The notes below the pieces were generated by a model. It ran no database searches, was not told where the DNA came from, and saw only the letters and a list, made by a program, of their open reading frames with translations. A DNA stretch of 24,036 nt from NCBI GenBank assembly GCA_049644865.1, contig JBARSV010000012.1, positions 1-24,036 of the forward strand, given 5' to 3'. Positions within the stretch are counted from its first letter, which is position 1. Each line of letters begins with the position of its first letter. Positions 5,668-13,150 of this stretch are shown piece by piece. This DNA is from JAPUDQ01 sp049644865. GTDB lineage: Bacteria; Patescibacteriota; Saccharimonadia; Saccharimonadales; Saccharimonadaceae. A program made the position numbers and the translations under genes.

Positions 5668-7146
5668 ATGAAAAGGGGAGAGGTGAGTCAAGCATTATAC
5701 CGAAAATACCGTTCACGCGGATTTGAAGAGGTCGTCGGTCAACAGCATGTGACCGACTTGTTGGCGGGCGCTATCAAAAGTGGAAATATCTCCCATGCAT
5801 ATCTGTTTACTGGCCCGAGGGGTACCGGTAAAACGAGTGTGGCACGTATCGTTGCGCACGCAATTAATGGCCTGCCGTATGCCGACGATTCGTCTCACCT
5901 CGACATCATCGAAATCGACGCCGCCAGTAACCGTCGTATTGATGACATTCGTGACTTGCGCGAAAAAGTATATATAGCCCCAACTACGGCCAAATACAAA
6001 GTCTATATCATCGATGAAGTTCACATGCTAACAGGCGAGAGTTTCAACGCACTTCTTAAGACGCTCGAGGAACCGCCAGCACACGCTGTCTTCATACTGG
6101 CGACGACAGAGCTACACAAAGTGCCAGCTACTATCGTCAGTCGCACCCAACGTTTTCATTTCCGTCCGGGGAGCGTTGAAGCTGTCAGTATGCATCTACG
6201 ACATATTGCCGATCAAGAATCGATTGACATCAGTGACGAGGCGCTAAGATTGATTGCCGAGCACAGTGAAGGAGGGTTCCGTGATAGCGTGAGTTTACTC
6301 GACCAAGTTTCGAGCATTGGTGAGGGTACAATTACGATTGACACGGTCGAGAGTCTTGTCGGACTTGCCCCACATAGTCAGGTCGAGCAAATAGTCGATG
6401 AGATCGTCCGCGGTAATAACCTCGGTGCTGTGAGTCAAATCAGCGCTCTTATGAGCGATGGTATGAGCCCGCCAACTATCATAGCGCAGCTGACAAAGTC
6501 ATTGTCGAGTCGTGCTGCGACGCACCCACGGCTATATGATCTCATCTACGAATTGGTTGAGATACCAAAAAGCTATGTGCCCGAGATGAAGCTATTGGCG
6601 GTAGTGGGGAAAGAGAGGGAAGAGGGAAGAGAGAAGAGGGAAGAAGATCACAAAGAAGCAAAGCAAGCAAGATCTGTAGTCCGAACACAAGCCGAGACGA
6701 AGCCGCCTCTGGAAAATAATACATCCCAGGCGAAAAAGCTCGAACCGACCACCGCTTCACCCGGTCAAGAGCCGGCTGAGAGAGTCATCATGCCAGATAC
6801 CAAACCGGTCGCAGACTCTCCTGTATCTCCTGAACCAACTACCACGGCATCGATTGACTGGTCTGCTGTGCTCGCTGAAACACTCAAGCGCGCACCTGCA
6901 CTGCATAGCATTTTGAAGCGTGCCGATGTGGTTGTGACGCCCGAAAGTATTACGCTCACTTTTGGTTTCAAGCTCCATCGCACCAAGATGAATGATGAAA
7001 AACAACGTCGTGAACTTGTCGCCATTATTACCAATCTCTATGGATCATGCCCTGAAATTGTGATTGCTGCTGATGGTGGCAAACTTGACGCGACAGCCGC
7101 AGCGGTAGCCGATATAATGGGCGGTGGAGAGGCGGTGACAATATGA
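5668..7146 (+). CDS. dnaX: DNA polymerase III subunit gamma/tau, clamp loader ATPase
   Basis: DnaX is the ATPase of the clamp loader. It has Walker A GPRGTGKTS (49-57), Walker B with DEVH (116-119), sensor 1 ATTE (145-148), the SRTQRF arginine-finger segment (158-163) and sensor 2 GGFRDSVSLLDQ (202-213). The usual four-cysteine zinc module between the P-loop and IEIDAASN is missing: residues 61-80 contain no cysteine. From about 314 a charged linker begins, encoded by a period-7 purine tract, followed by a Pro/Thr-rich linker to about 395 and a small C-terminal domain (about 399-480) resembling a tau-like domain. I see no classic A-AAA-AAG slippery site. ybaB and recR, often adjacent, lie 3 kb downstream. 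Confidence 0.95.
   Translation: MKRGEVSQALYRKYRSRGFEEVVGQQHVTDLLAGAIKSGNISHAYLFTGPRGTGKTSVARIVAHAINGLPYADDSSHLDIIEIDAASNRRIDDIRDLREKVYIAPTTAKYKVYIIDEVHMLTGESFNALLKTLEEPPAHAVFILATTELHKVPATIVSRTQRFHFRPGSVEAVSMHLRHIADQESIDISDEALRLIAEHSEGGFRDSVSLLDQVSSIGEGTITIDTVESLVGLAPHSQVEQIVDEIVRGNNLGAVSQISALMSDGMSPPTIIAQLTKSLSSRAATHPRLYDLIYELVEIPKSYVPEMKLLAVVGKEREEGREKREEDHKEAKQARSVVRTQAETKPPLENNTSQAKKLEPTTASPGQEPAERVIMPDTKPVADSPVSPEPTTTASIDWSAVLAETLKRAPALHSILKRADVVVTPESITLTFGFKLHRTKMNDEKQRRELVAIITNLYGSCPEIVIAADGGKLDATAAAVADIMGGGEAVTI
6614..6648 (+). repeat. In-frame period-7 purine tract inside dnaX
   Basis: Five consecutive heptamers, AGAGGGA, AGAGGGA, AGAGAGA, AGAGGGA and AGAAGAT, encode part of the Glu/Lys/Arg-rich linker of DnaX (residues 316-327). 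Seven is not a multiple of three, so each unit is read in a different frame; gain or loss of one unit would shift the frame. Confidence 0.75.
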
Positions 7147-7203
7147 AGCAAACCCGTTTGCTCCCGGCAATCTATAACTTAATGGATAAACAAAGGTTCT
7201 ACC

Positions 7204-8562
7204 ATGGCTAAAGCATCACAAACTGCCGAAGGCAAGATACCACCTCACAATCTCGATGCCGAGATGAGTTTATTGGGCGCAATTCTTATCGATGAAGAAG
7301 TCCTGACGGATGTCATGGACAAAGTGAAGAGCGAGGATTTCTATGAAAAACGTCACCAACTTATATTTGCCGCCATTGTTCGTTTATTTGAAATGCACCG
7401 CCCTATCGATCTGTTGACGTTGAGCGACGAACTAGAGAAGAAGGACAACCTTGAGGCAATTGGCAGCTCCAGTTACCTCAACGAATTAACCAACTACGTG
7501 CCGACTGCCGCAAACGCTGGTACGTACGCGGAACTAGTAGCTCAACGTGCAGTCCGCCGCCGACTCATCAAGGCGAGCACTGAGATCGCTGATCTGGCCT
7601 ACCAGGATGATAGTGACACACAGGAGATACTCGAACGCGCGGAGGCAGAACTATTTTCTGTCAGTGACACCAGCCTCAAACAGGATTTGGTGTCACTTGA
7701 ACAGATATTGACAGAGAGTTTCGACCGCATGGAAGAGCTGCACCGCGATCGCGGCAAGCTGCGCGGCATCCGGACGGGCTGGCGCGATCTCGACAATATG
7801 ACAGCTGGGTTGCAACGCTCAGACCTGATTATTCTGGCCGCTCGCCCGGCGATGGGTAAGACGACTCTGGTCACAAACCTTGCCTACAACGTCGCGGCCA
7901 AAGAAAAACAATCAGTTCTATTCTTTAGCCTCGAGATGAGTAAAGAACAGCTCGTCGACCGTATGTTGGCCGACGCGAGCGGCGTCGACGCCTGGAACAT
8001 CCGTACAGGCAATCTTAGTGACGATGATTTTGAGAAGCTTTCAACTGCTATGGGCGAGATGGCCGAAGCGCCGATTTATATTGACGATACACCCGGTTTG
8101 ACTATTTTAGAAATGCGTACCAAAGCTCGACGTCAAGCCCATAGTCACCCGCTCGGTCTCATCATCGTTGACTACCTACAGTTGATGCAGGGTCGTAACA
8201 AAGGCGGAGAATTTAACCGCGTCCAAGAAGTGAGCGAGATTAGCCGAGGCCTCAAACTAATCGCGCGTGAGTTGAACGTCCCTGTGATCGCGCTAAGCCA
8301 ATTAAGTCGTTCTGTCGAATCACGCAATCCACCCATCCCTCAGCTCGCAGACTTACGAGAATCAGGATCGATCGAACAAGACGCTGATATCGTACAATTT
8401 ATTTACCGTCCAGGCTACTACAACCCTGACGACCCTGAACTTACCAATATCACCGAGCTGCACATCGCCAAACACCGTAACGGTCCGACTGGCAAAATAG
8501 ACCTCTACTTCCACCCCGAACGACTGCGCTTCATGTCTCTCGATAAACAACGAGAAAACTAG
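7204..8562 (+). CDS. dnaB: Replicative DNA helicase DnaB
   Basis: DnaB is the hexameric 5'-3' helicase that unwinds the replication fork. The 452-residue protein has the N-terminal helical domain (about 12-115, starting PPHNLDAEMSLLGAIL), a linker, and a RecA-like motor. The motor shows Walker A ARPAMGKTT (213-221), the catalytic Glu in FFSLEM (E244), Walker B IVDYLQLM (321-328), SQLSR (365-369) and LRESGSIEQDAD (384-395). No intein interrupts it. AAAGG (7192-7196) lies 7 bases before the ATG. It follows dnaX after 57 bases, so co-transcription is likely, though TATAAC at 7173 could add a promoter. A small stem at 7147-7162 lacks a T tract. Confidence 0.97.
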   Translation: MAKASQTAEGKIPPHNLDAEMSLLGAILIDEEVLTDVMDKVKSEDFYEKRHQLIFAAIVRLFEMHRPIDLLTLSDELEKKDNLEAIGSSSYLNELTNYVPTAANAGTYAELVAQRAVRRRLIKASTEIADLAYQDDSDTQEILERAEAELFSVSDTSLKQDLVSLEQILTESFDRMEELHRDRGKLRGIRTGWRDLDNMTAGLQRSDLIILAARPAMGKTTLVTNLAYNVAAKEKQSVLFFSLEMSKEQLVDRMLADASGVDAWNIRTGNLSDDDFEKLSTAMGEMAEAPIYIDDTPGLTILEMRTKARRQAHSHPLGLIIVDYLQLMQGRNKGGEFNRVQEVSEISRGLKLIARELNVPVIALSQLSRSVESRNPPIPQLADLRESGSIEQDADIVQFIYRPGYYNPDDPELTNITELHIAKHRNGPTGKIDLYFHPERLRFMSLDKQREN

Positions 8563-8614
8563 GCAAGTCGGTCATTTCATGAGCTGCTTGCAACAATGAA
8601 AAATACATAACTAA

Positions 8615-8623
8615 TGCTATAAT
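8615..8623 (+). promoter_or_regulatory. Extended -10 promoter of the 8634 gene
   Basis: TGC directly before TATAAT (8618-8623) forms an extended -10. It ends 10 bases before the ATG, giving a leader of at most a few bases. Confidence 0.55.
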
Positions 8624-8633
8624 CATTACAACA

Positions 8634-10112
8634 ATGCGTCGATCACTTATCCGTGAATTATTGCTCTATCGTTACCGCTTTATCGCTGGGCTGACGGTGT
8701 TTTTGGTGGCGACAGTTTTTCTGGTCATGATACGTACCGACCTCGCACCGACCGGTTTGTCAACCGCTGAGATGCAGTCTGCGGCAACCAGTGCGACATT
8801 TAAGTTTTCGCAACCATTGGCGCAATCGGTGATTGATTTGCCGTATCGTTTGTCGCAAAAACTGACTATGTCAGTCTTCGGCGTGACGGAATTCGCTATT
8901 GTGCTCCCATCGATGGTATTTGCTATTTTGACTGCAGTAGCCTTTTTGCAGATGGTACGGCGTTGGTTCCGGCCCAATGTCGCACTCATAACTGGCCTCA
9001 TATTTGTAACCTCAGCAGCATTTCTCACACTTGCCCGTACTGGTTTTGCCGAGATAATGACGACGTTTTGGCTGTCACTACTCCTGTTGGCCGTCACCAA
9101 CATCATCCACCCGGAAGGCAAGACAAAGCTCTGGTTTTTGGCGCTCGTCCTGATACTACCGCTCAGTCTGTATACACCACTCATGATATATCCGATTGCT
9201 GCCATCACTATTGCCGGCCTCGTCCACCCGCACGTCCGTTTCACTATCAATCACATGAGTAAAAATCAATACGCGATCGGGATCGGTATCATGCTTGTCC
9301 TGTTGGCACCACTCATAGTATCTGTCACGACGCAGCCATCATACGGCTTGCAGCTACTCGGTGTGCCGACACAGTCGCTCAGTAGCAGCGAACTTATTGT
9401 CAACGCTAAAAACGTTGTCAAAACATTTTTCAATCTCAGTGCCACTGTCGTCGGCAGCATCCCGCAGCCGATGTTCGGGGCGGCGTCGTTTATTATCATC
9501 GTGTTGGGATTTTTGAAAACTGCCCAAGACTGGCATTCGGCACGGTCGTATATGCTCCTCATCTGGTCCGCGCTGTACATTCCGCTGGCAATCCTCAACC
9601 CTGACAAGATATTGATCGCGCTTATACCGGCCTATCTGTATATGGCGATCGGTATCGAGACGCTCATCCGCGAGTGGTACAAACTCTTTCCGCACAACCC
9701 CTACGCCCGCCTGACTGGTCTTCTGCCACTCGTAATCTTGTTGGGAGGTATTATGACGTCAAATGTCGCCCAATACTTTTACGGTTATCTCTACGGCACA
9801 CCGACAACACGTTATAGCGAACAACTTACAGCAACGAGAAAAATACTTGATCGTAAGGAAAATAAAGATGCAATCATGACAACTATTGTCAAACCAGAAG
9901 AAGGATATTTCTACGATCTGTTACGGCGTGATTACCCTCGTATGAACGTCGCGATATCGCAAGACGGCCCTATCGTTCGACCAACCATCGTATTAGATGG
10001 CGCCTCAATTGATCCGCGGTTGCTCGGTACACCTGAACGTATCGTGACGTCATACAAATCAAAATCCGACCAAGTGCTCGTACGGTATTACGTCCCTAGT
10101 CCCACGCCGTAA
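8634..10112 (+). CDS. Multi-spanning membrane protein, GT-C glycosyltransferase-like
   Basis: The 492-residue protein has a basic N-terminus, about ten to eleven hydrophobic helices between residues 17 and 390, and a hydrophilic C-terminal domain of about 100 residues that probably faces outside. The first outer loop carries RTDLAPTGLSTAEM (35-47). An acidic pair here (Asp36, Glu46) matches the place of the catalytic Asp of GT-C enzymes such as the PMT/ArnT group, which transfer sugars from polyprenyl-phosphate donors. Assignment to GT-C is an inference from topology and this loop. It may glycosylate cell-wall polymers or surface proteins. It is transcribed from its own promoter; ybaB follows after 40 bases. 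Confidence 0.7.
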   Translation: MRRSLIRELLLYRYRFIAGLTVFLVATVFLVMIRTDLAPTGLSTAEMQSAATSATFKFSQPLAQSVIDLPYRLSQKLTMSVFGVTEFAIVLPSMVFAILTAVAFLQMVRRWFRPNVALITGLIFVTSAAFLTLARTGFAEIMTTFWLSLLLLAVTNIIHPEGKTKLWFLALVLILPLSLYTPLMIYPIAAITIAGLVHPHVRFTINHMSKNQYAIGIGIMLVLLAPLIVSVTTQPSYGLQLLGVPTQSLSSSELIVNAKNVVKTFFNLSATVVGSIPQPMFGAASFIIIVLGFLKTAQDWHSARSYMLLIWSALYIPLAILNPDKILIALIPAYLYMAIGIETLIREWYKLFPHNPYARLTGLLPLVILLGGIMTSNVAQYFYGYLYGTPTTRYSEQLTATRKILDRKENKDAIMTTIVKPEEGYFYDLLRRDYPRMNVAISQDGPIVRPTIVLDGASIDPRLLGTPERIVTSYKSKSDQVLVRYYVPSPTP

Positions 10113-10116
10113 TTAC

Positions 10117-10125
10117 TGGTATAAT
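10117..10125 (+). promoter_or_regulatory. Extended -10 promoter of ybaB
   Basis: TGG then TATAAT (10120-10125) makes an extended -10. It ends 27 bases before the ybaB ATG and leaves room for the GGAGG Shine-Dalgarno at 10141-10145. Confidence 0.6.
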
Positions 10126-10152
10126 AAACAGCAATAACCCGGAGGTTTAACT

Positions 10153-10440
10153 ATGCTTGACCAAGCAAAAATGATTATGCAGCTCAAAAAAGCTCAAAAA
10201 GAATTAACTAAGCTCATCGTCGAAGGCGAGGCCGGTGATGGTGCCGTCGTCGTGTCGGTAACTGGCGAGATGAAGATCAAAAAAGTTACCATCGACCCCG
10301 AATACGTTGACCTCGACGACATCGCCGTGCTCGAACGCTGGATCGAACAAGCCACCCGTGAAGCCATGAGTAAGGCGCAGGAAATCGCCGCCGAGAAAAT
10401 GAAACCGCTGATGGGCGGGCTAGGGAACCTGGGGCTTTAA
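10153..10440 (+). CDS. ybaB: YbaB/EbfC family nucleoid-associated DNA-binding protein
   Basis: This 95-residue protein belongs to the small dimeric YbaB/EbfC family, which binds DNA and is commonly encoded between dnaX and recR. It shows the N-terminal helix with KKAQKELTKL, the central strands AVVVSVTGEMKIKKVTIDPEY (30-50), the long second helix, and a Gly-rich MGGLGNLGL tail. GGAGG (10141-10145) is 7 bases upstream of the ATG. Its usual partner recR lies 475 bases downstream because a repeat-flanked cassette sits between them. Confidence 0.9.
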   Translation: MLDQAKMIMQLKKAQKELTKLIVEGEAGDGAVVVSVTGEMKIKKVTIDPEYVDLDDIAVLERWIEQATREAMSKAQEIAAEKMKPLMGGLGNLGL

Positions 10441-10448
10441 CACAAGCC

Positions 10449-10905
10449 AGTTTACAGTTCACAAGAGACAGTTTTCAATAAGTTTTCAATTCACAGTTGT
10501 CAAACATGCAAGAACCATACCCCCTGGAAGACCGTACCCTCAAGTTCAGTGCAGGTGTCATTCGGCACTGTGCACGGCAAAAACAACCAGCTTTGATAAC
10601 TATAGTAGACCAGGTCATTCGGTCTGCGACAAGTATCGGCGCAAATTATGCCGAAGCCAATAATGCCGCGTCAAGAGCCGATTTCAAAGCCAAGATATTT
10701 ATCGCTAAGAAAGAAGCGGCTGAGACAAAATATTGGTTATCATTATTAACTGAGCTAGGAGATACATCTGATGAACTTGTCGCACTTCGGAAGGAAATAC
10801 AAGAAATAATAATGATTTTGCAAAAAATCATCACAACATTGCGAGTAGGCAAACATGAGAACTGATAACTGTGAACTTATTGTAAACTGTAAATTGAAAA
10901 CTGAG
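10449..10905. mobile_element. Four-helix-bundle cassette flanked by inverted heptamer arrays
   Basis: The left array (10449-10503) is built of units such as CAGTTTA, CAGTTCA, CAGTTTT, CAATAAG and TTCACAG. The right array (about 10861-10905) is the reverse complement of the same units. CAATAAG (10476-10482) matches CTTATTG (10876-10882), and TTCACAG (10490-10496) matches CTGTGAA (10869-10875); the left arm has one extra heptamer between them. The enclosed gene fills the space between the arms and its stop codon lies inside the right array. The unit splits ybaB from recR. No transposase is present and I see no clear target duplication, so mobility is an inference. Confidence 0.55.
10506..10865 (+). 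CDS. Four-helix-bundle protein, S23/23S rRNA intervening-sequence type
   Basis: This 119-residue all-helical protein matches the four-helix-bundle family first known from open frames inside 23S rRNA intervening sequences. Typical elements are LEDRTLKFSAGVIR near the N-terminus, the core VDQVIRSATSIGANYAEANNAASRADF split across two helices, and KKEAAETKYWLSLL. The family forms oligomers with a basic surface; its cellular role is not settled. It is related in fold to the Avd accessory protein of diversity-generating retroelements, but no reverse transcriptase is nearby. The ATG at 10506 is preferred over an in-frame TTG at 10497, which lies within the left repeat array. No Shine-Dalgarno or promoter is visible. 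Confidence 0.85.
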   Translation: MQEPYPLEDRTLKFSAGVIRHCARQKQPALITIVDQVIRSATSIGANYAEANNAASRADFKAKIFIAKKEAAETKYWLSLLTELGDTSDELVALRKEIQEIIMILQKIITTLRVGKHEN

Positions 10906-10914
10906 TATTAGCCT

Positions 10915-11523
10915 ATGTTACCTAAAGCCCTCCAATCTCTCATCGATGCCCTCGGCGCCCTCCCTGGTGTCGGCCCGCGTACAGCAGAACGGTATGCCTA
11001 TTATTTATTAAAGACTAGTGATCACAACCGAATGCGGCTGAGCGAAACAGTGGCCGAAATTGCCAATGGGGTGAAATTGTGTCCCGTGACATACGCTCTC
11101 ATCGATGCGAGCGACGACGTCTCACCACTCTATAGCGACCCCGAACGCAACAAGCACATTGTGGCGGTTGTCGAAGAACCGCTCGATGTCATCGCGCTCG
11201 AAAAAACAAAATTATTTAAGGGCACATATCATGTGCTGGGCGGGGCCATCAGCCCGATCGACGGCATCGGTCCTGACCAGCTCCATATACCAGAACTCAT
11301 CGAACGACTCACGAGAGATAACGTCGAAGAGATTATACTCGCTATGAATTCGTCGGTCGAAGGCGAGTCAACGGCTCTGTACTTACAAAAATTCATCGAC
11401 GAGGCTGACATAGCAGTCAAAATCACGCGCCTCGCGCGAGGCATCCCTGTCGGCGTCGACCTCGAATACGCCGATCAAATTACACTGAGCCATGCACTCG
11501 AAGGTCGGCAGACGTTATCGTAA
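10915..11523 (+). CDS. recR: Recombination mediator protein RecR
   Basis: RecR works with RecO to load RecA onto SSB-coated DNA. The 202-residue protein has the helix-hairpin-helix LGALPGVGPRTAERYAYYLL (13-32), a degenerate zinc-finger region (53-78), a Toprim domain with VAVVEEPLDVIALE (83-96) and MNSSVEGESTALYL (144-157), and the C-terminal LARGIPVGVDLEYAD. Of the four zinc-binding cysteines only Cys56 remains; the other positions read Thr59, Ser70 and Tyr73, although the following SDPERN motif is kept. There is no Shine-Dalgarno; the upstream sequence is the tail of the heptamer array. Before the cassette entered, it would probably have been co-transcribed with ybaB. Confidence 0.95.
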   Translation: MLPKALQSLIDALGALPGVGPRTAERYAYYLLKTSDHNRMRLSETVAEIANGVKLCPVTYALIDASDDVSPLYSDPERNKHIVAVVEEPLDVIALEKTKLFKGTYHVLGGAISPIDGIGPDQLHIPELIERLTRDNVEEIILAMNSSVEGESTALYLQKFIDEADIAVKITRLARGIPVGVDLEYADQITLSHALEGRQTLS

Positions 11524-11674
11524 AACTATTTTTTAACAAACTGAGTCACTTGGACGAATATTCAACAAATGGTTAATTCGTTCCTCGGTAATTGCTTGTG
11601 CAGACCGAAAATCCGTCTGCATTCCATCATGTCGGGGCCCGCTCCTTGTCGTAGACGGAGGCGGCAGAGAGAGG

Positions 11675-11680
11675 TATAAT
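11675..11680 (+). promoter_or_regulatory. -10 box of the 11688 gene
   Basis: TATAAT ends 7 bases before the ATG. A weak TAGACG (11652-11657) is placed 17 bases upstream as a possible -35. No Shine-Dalgarno is present, so a leaderless mRNA is likely. Confidence 0.55.
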
Positions 11681-11687
11681 TATTTAT

Positions 11688-12056
11688 ATGAACAAGCAAG
11701 CAGCTACCATCGACGATGTACTGTCAGTCATTGGCGATCTTACCGACAGCATGGGTACTGAGTTTTCTAAAGTGCACGACAGTTTAGGATCAATGAACAA
11801 CCGTCTTGATTCTCTTGAAGTAAGTTCTCGTGGGCACACTAAGGCGATCCAGGAACTCGGCGCCAAGATGGATAGGCATGATCAGCATCTTGACGGCGTC
11901 GAAGAAGACATTCGTCATTTGTATGAGTTGATCGAAGGTATCCGTAAAGATTTCAAACAACGTATCACTAGCGATCAAGAATATCGTGAACGCCTCGAAA
12001 AAGTCGAGGACATCGCGCATCGCCTACGCCTCCATGTCGGCATGAAATCACTCTAA
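11688..12056 (+). CDS. Small coiled-coil protein of unknown function
   Basis: This 122-residue soluble protein is almost wholly helical and charged, with heptad-spaced hydrophobics from about residue 10 to 115 (for example MNNRLDSLEVSSRGHTKAI and MDRHDQHLDGVEEDIRHL). It has no signal peptide and no membrane segment. Such short coiled-coil proteins are common in CPR genomes, and sequence alone does not give a role; a structural or oligomerising function is the safest reading. It stands alone between recR and the DHH gene and has its own -10 box. The 164 bases upstream hold a small hairpin (GCAGAC/GTCTGC) but no confident terminator for recR. Confidence 0.7.
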   Translation: MNKQAATIDDVLSVIGDLTDSMGTEFSKVHDSLGSMNNRLDSLEVSSRGHTKAIQELGAKMDRHDQHLDGVEEDIRHLYELIEGIRKDFKQRITSDQEYRERLEKVEDIAHRLRLHVGMKSL

Positions 12057-12078
12057 TAACCTGTATCGTCAACTATCA

Positions 12079-12087
12079 TGCTACAAT
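12079..12087 (+). promoter_or_regulatory. Extended -10 promoter of the DHH-HD-cysS operon
   Basis: TGC directly before TACAAT (12082-12087) lies 52 bases upstream of the DHH start. The leader contains a short TCAGG/CCTGA hairpin and AAAGGA (12121-12126) as a distant Shine-Dalgarno. Confidence 0.45.
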
Positions 12088-12139
12088 GTAACAGACTTGT
12101 CAGGTAGTGAAATGCCTGAGAAAGGATTTCTACTAACTG

Positions 12140-13150
12140 ATGTACGACAACGTAAAACAATTCATCGACGAGGCGAAACACATCGTCGTCATTCAGCCGG
12201 AAAACCCTGATGCCGATAGTCTCGGGAGTGCTGTCGCACTCGAGGAGATGCTGGGTGACGCAGGCAAGTCGGTCAGCTTATTTTGCGCCATCGATATGCC
12301 GAAGTATCTGTATTATATCGACGGCTGGGCGCGGGTCGACAAAGAATGGACGGGGCAGTACGACCTGGCCATCATCGTCGATACCAGCGCCGAGGCGCTA
12401 CTGCAAAAAGCACTTGAAACGCCAGGTTTTCGCCACTTTTGCGAGACGCACCCGGTACTTGTCATCGACCATCACCTCGAAGGCGACGAAGGCGGCAATG
12501 ATCTGCCATTTGCCCACGAACTCGTGCTTGATGACAAAGCCGCTGCGACGAGCGAGCTCCTCTACGAGATAGCTCATGAATTATCATGGCCCATAAATGA
12601 GCGTGCCGCTGAGGCAATGATGGCCTCGATCCTTGGCGATACACTCGGTCTCAGTACCCAAAGCGTGACCGAACGCACCCTCCGAACCATGGCCGAACTC
12701 ATCGCCGTAGGAGCTCACCCTGCCACAGTTGAAGAGAAACGCCGCGAATACATGAAGAAGCCAGCTGATATCCTCGCCTACAAAGGCGAGCTCATCGGCC
12801 GCATCGAATACCACTGCGACGGGCGCCTCGCGACTGTCCATATACCGTGGGAAGATATCGAGGCCTACAGTGATCGTTATAACCCAAGCGTGTTGGTTCT
12901 CGATGAAATGCGGCTGGTCGAAGGCGTCGACGTAGCAATCGCCATTAAGACGTATCCAGACGGCAAACTGACTGGCAAAATCCGCGCCAACCTGCCGATC
13001 TGCGACCAGATCGCTGGCTACTTCGGCGGCGGTGGGCATGCCTACAGCGCTGGCTTTAAGATATTTGAGGCCTATGACACCGCGATGAATGAACTCATCA
13101 AGGCTGCCGACAACGTTATAGGAGATTACTATGCCGACAAAAAGAATTGA
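12140..13150 (+). CDS. DHH/DHHA1 family phosphoesterase, NrnA-like
   Basis: The protein (336 residues) fits the NrnA/RecJ-related DHH family, metal-dependent enzymes that degrade short oligonucleotides or cyclic dinucleotides. Motif I is ENPDADSLGS (21-30), motif II contains VDTSA (Asp81), motif III is DHH (110-112), and Asp167 is in ILGDTLGLS. The DHHA1 domain ends with FGGGGHAYSAGF (295-306). The His usually three residues before the motif I Pro-Asp is replaced by Pro20, which may alter metal binding. The gene overlaps the following HD gene by 20 bases, and that gene overlaps cysS by 4, so the three form a tight operon. The exact substrate (nano-RNA, pAp or c-di-AMP) cannot be decided from sequence. 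Confidence 0.85.
   Translation: MYDNVKQFIDEAKHIVVIQPENPDADSLGSAVALEEMLGDAGKSVSLFCAIDMPKYLYYIDGWARVDKEWTGQYDLAIIVDTSAEALLQKALETPGFRHFCETHPVLVIDHHLEGDEGGNDLPFAHELVLDDKAAATSELLYEIAHELSWPINERAAEAMMASILGDTLGLSTQSVTERTLRTMAELIAVGAHPATVEEKRREYMKKPADILAYKGELIGRIEYHCDGRLATVHIPWEDIEAYSDRYNPSVLVLDEMRLVEGVDVAIAIKTYPDGKLTGKIRANLPICDQIAGYFGGGGHAYSAGFKIFEAYDTAMNELIKAADNVIGDYYADKKN

Noticed and set aside
5507..5716. N-terminal extension of dut by 70 residues
   Set aside because: The extension has no dUTPase character, covers repeat copy C and the dnaX promoter, and the family N-terminus starts at the ATG at 5506 just after a -10 box.
7147..7162. Hairpin AGCAAA-CCCG-TTTGCT after dnaX as terminator
   Set aside because: No T tract follows, and dnaB begins soon after on the same strand.
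10449..10905. Diversity-generating retroelement
   Set aside because: The four-helix-bundle protein is related in fold to Avd, but there is no reverse transcriptase, template repeat or variable repeat in the window.
11535..11660. Minus-strand frame of about 45 codons ending at the recR side
   Set aside because: It has a possible AAGGAG but poor start placement and no recognisable sequence; frames on both sides are equally open, so coding is not supported.
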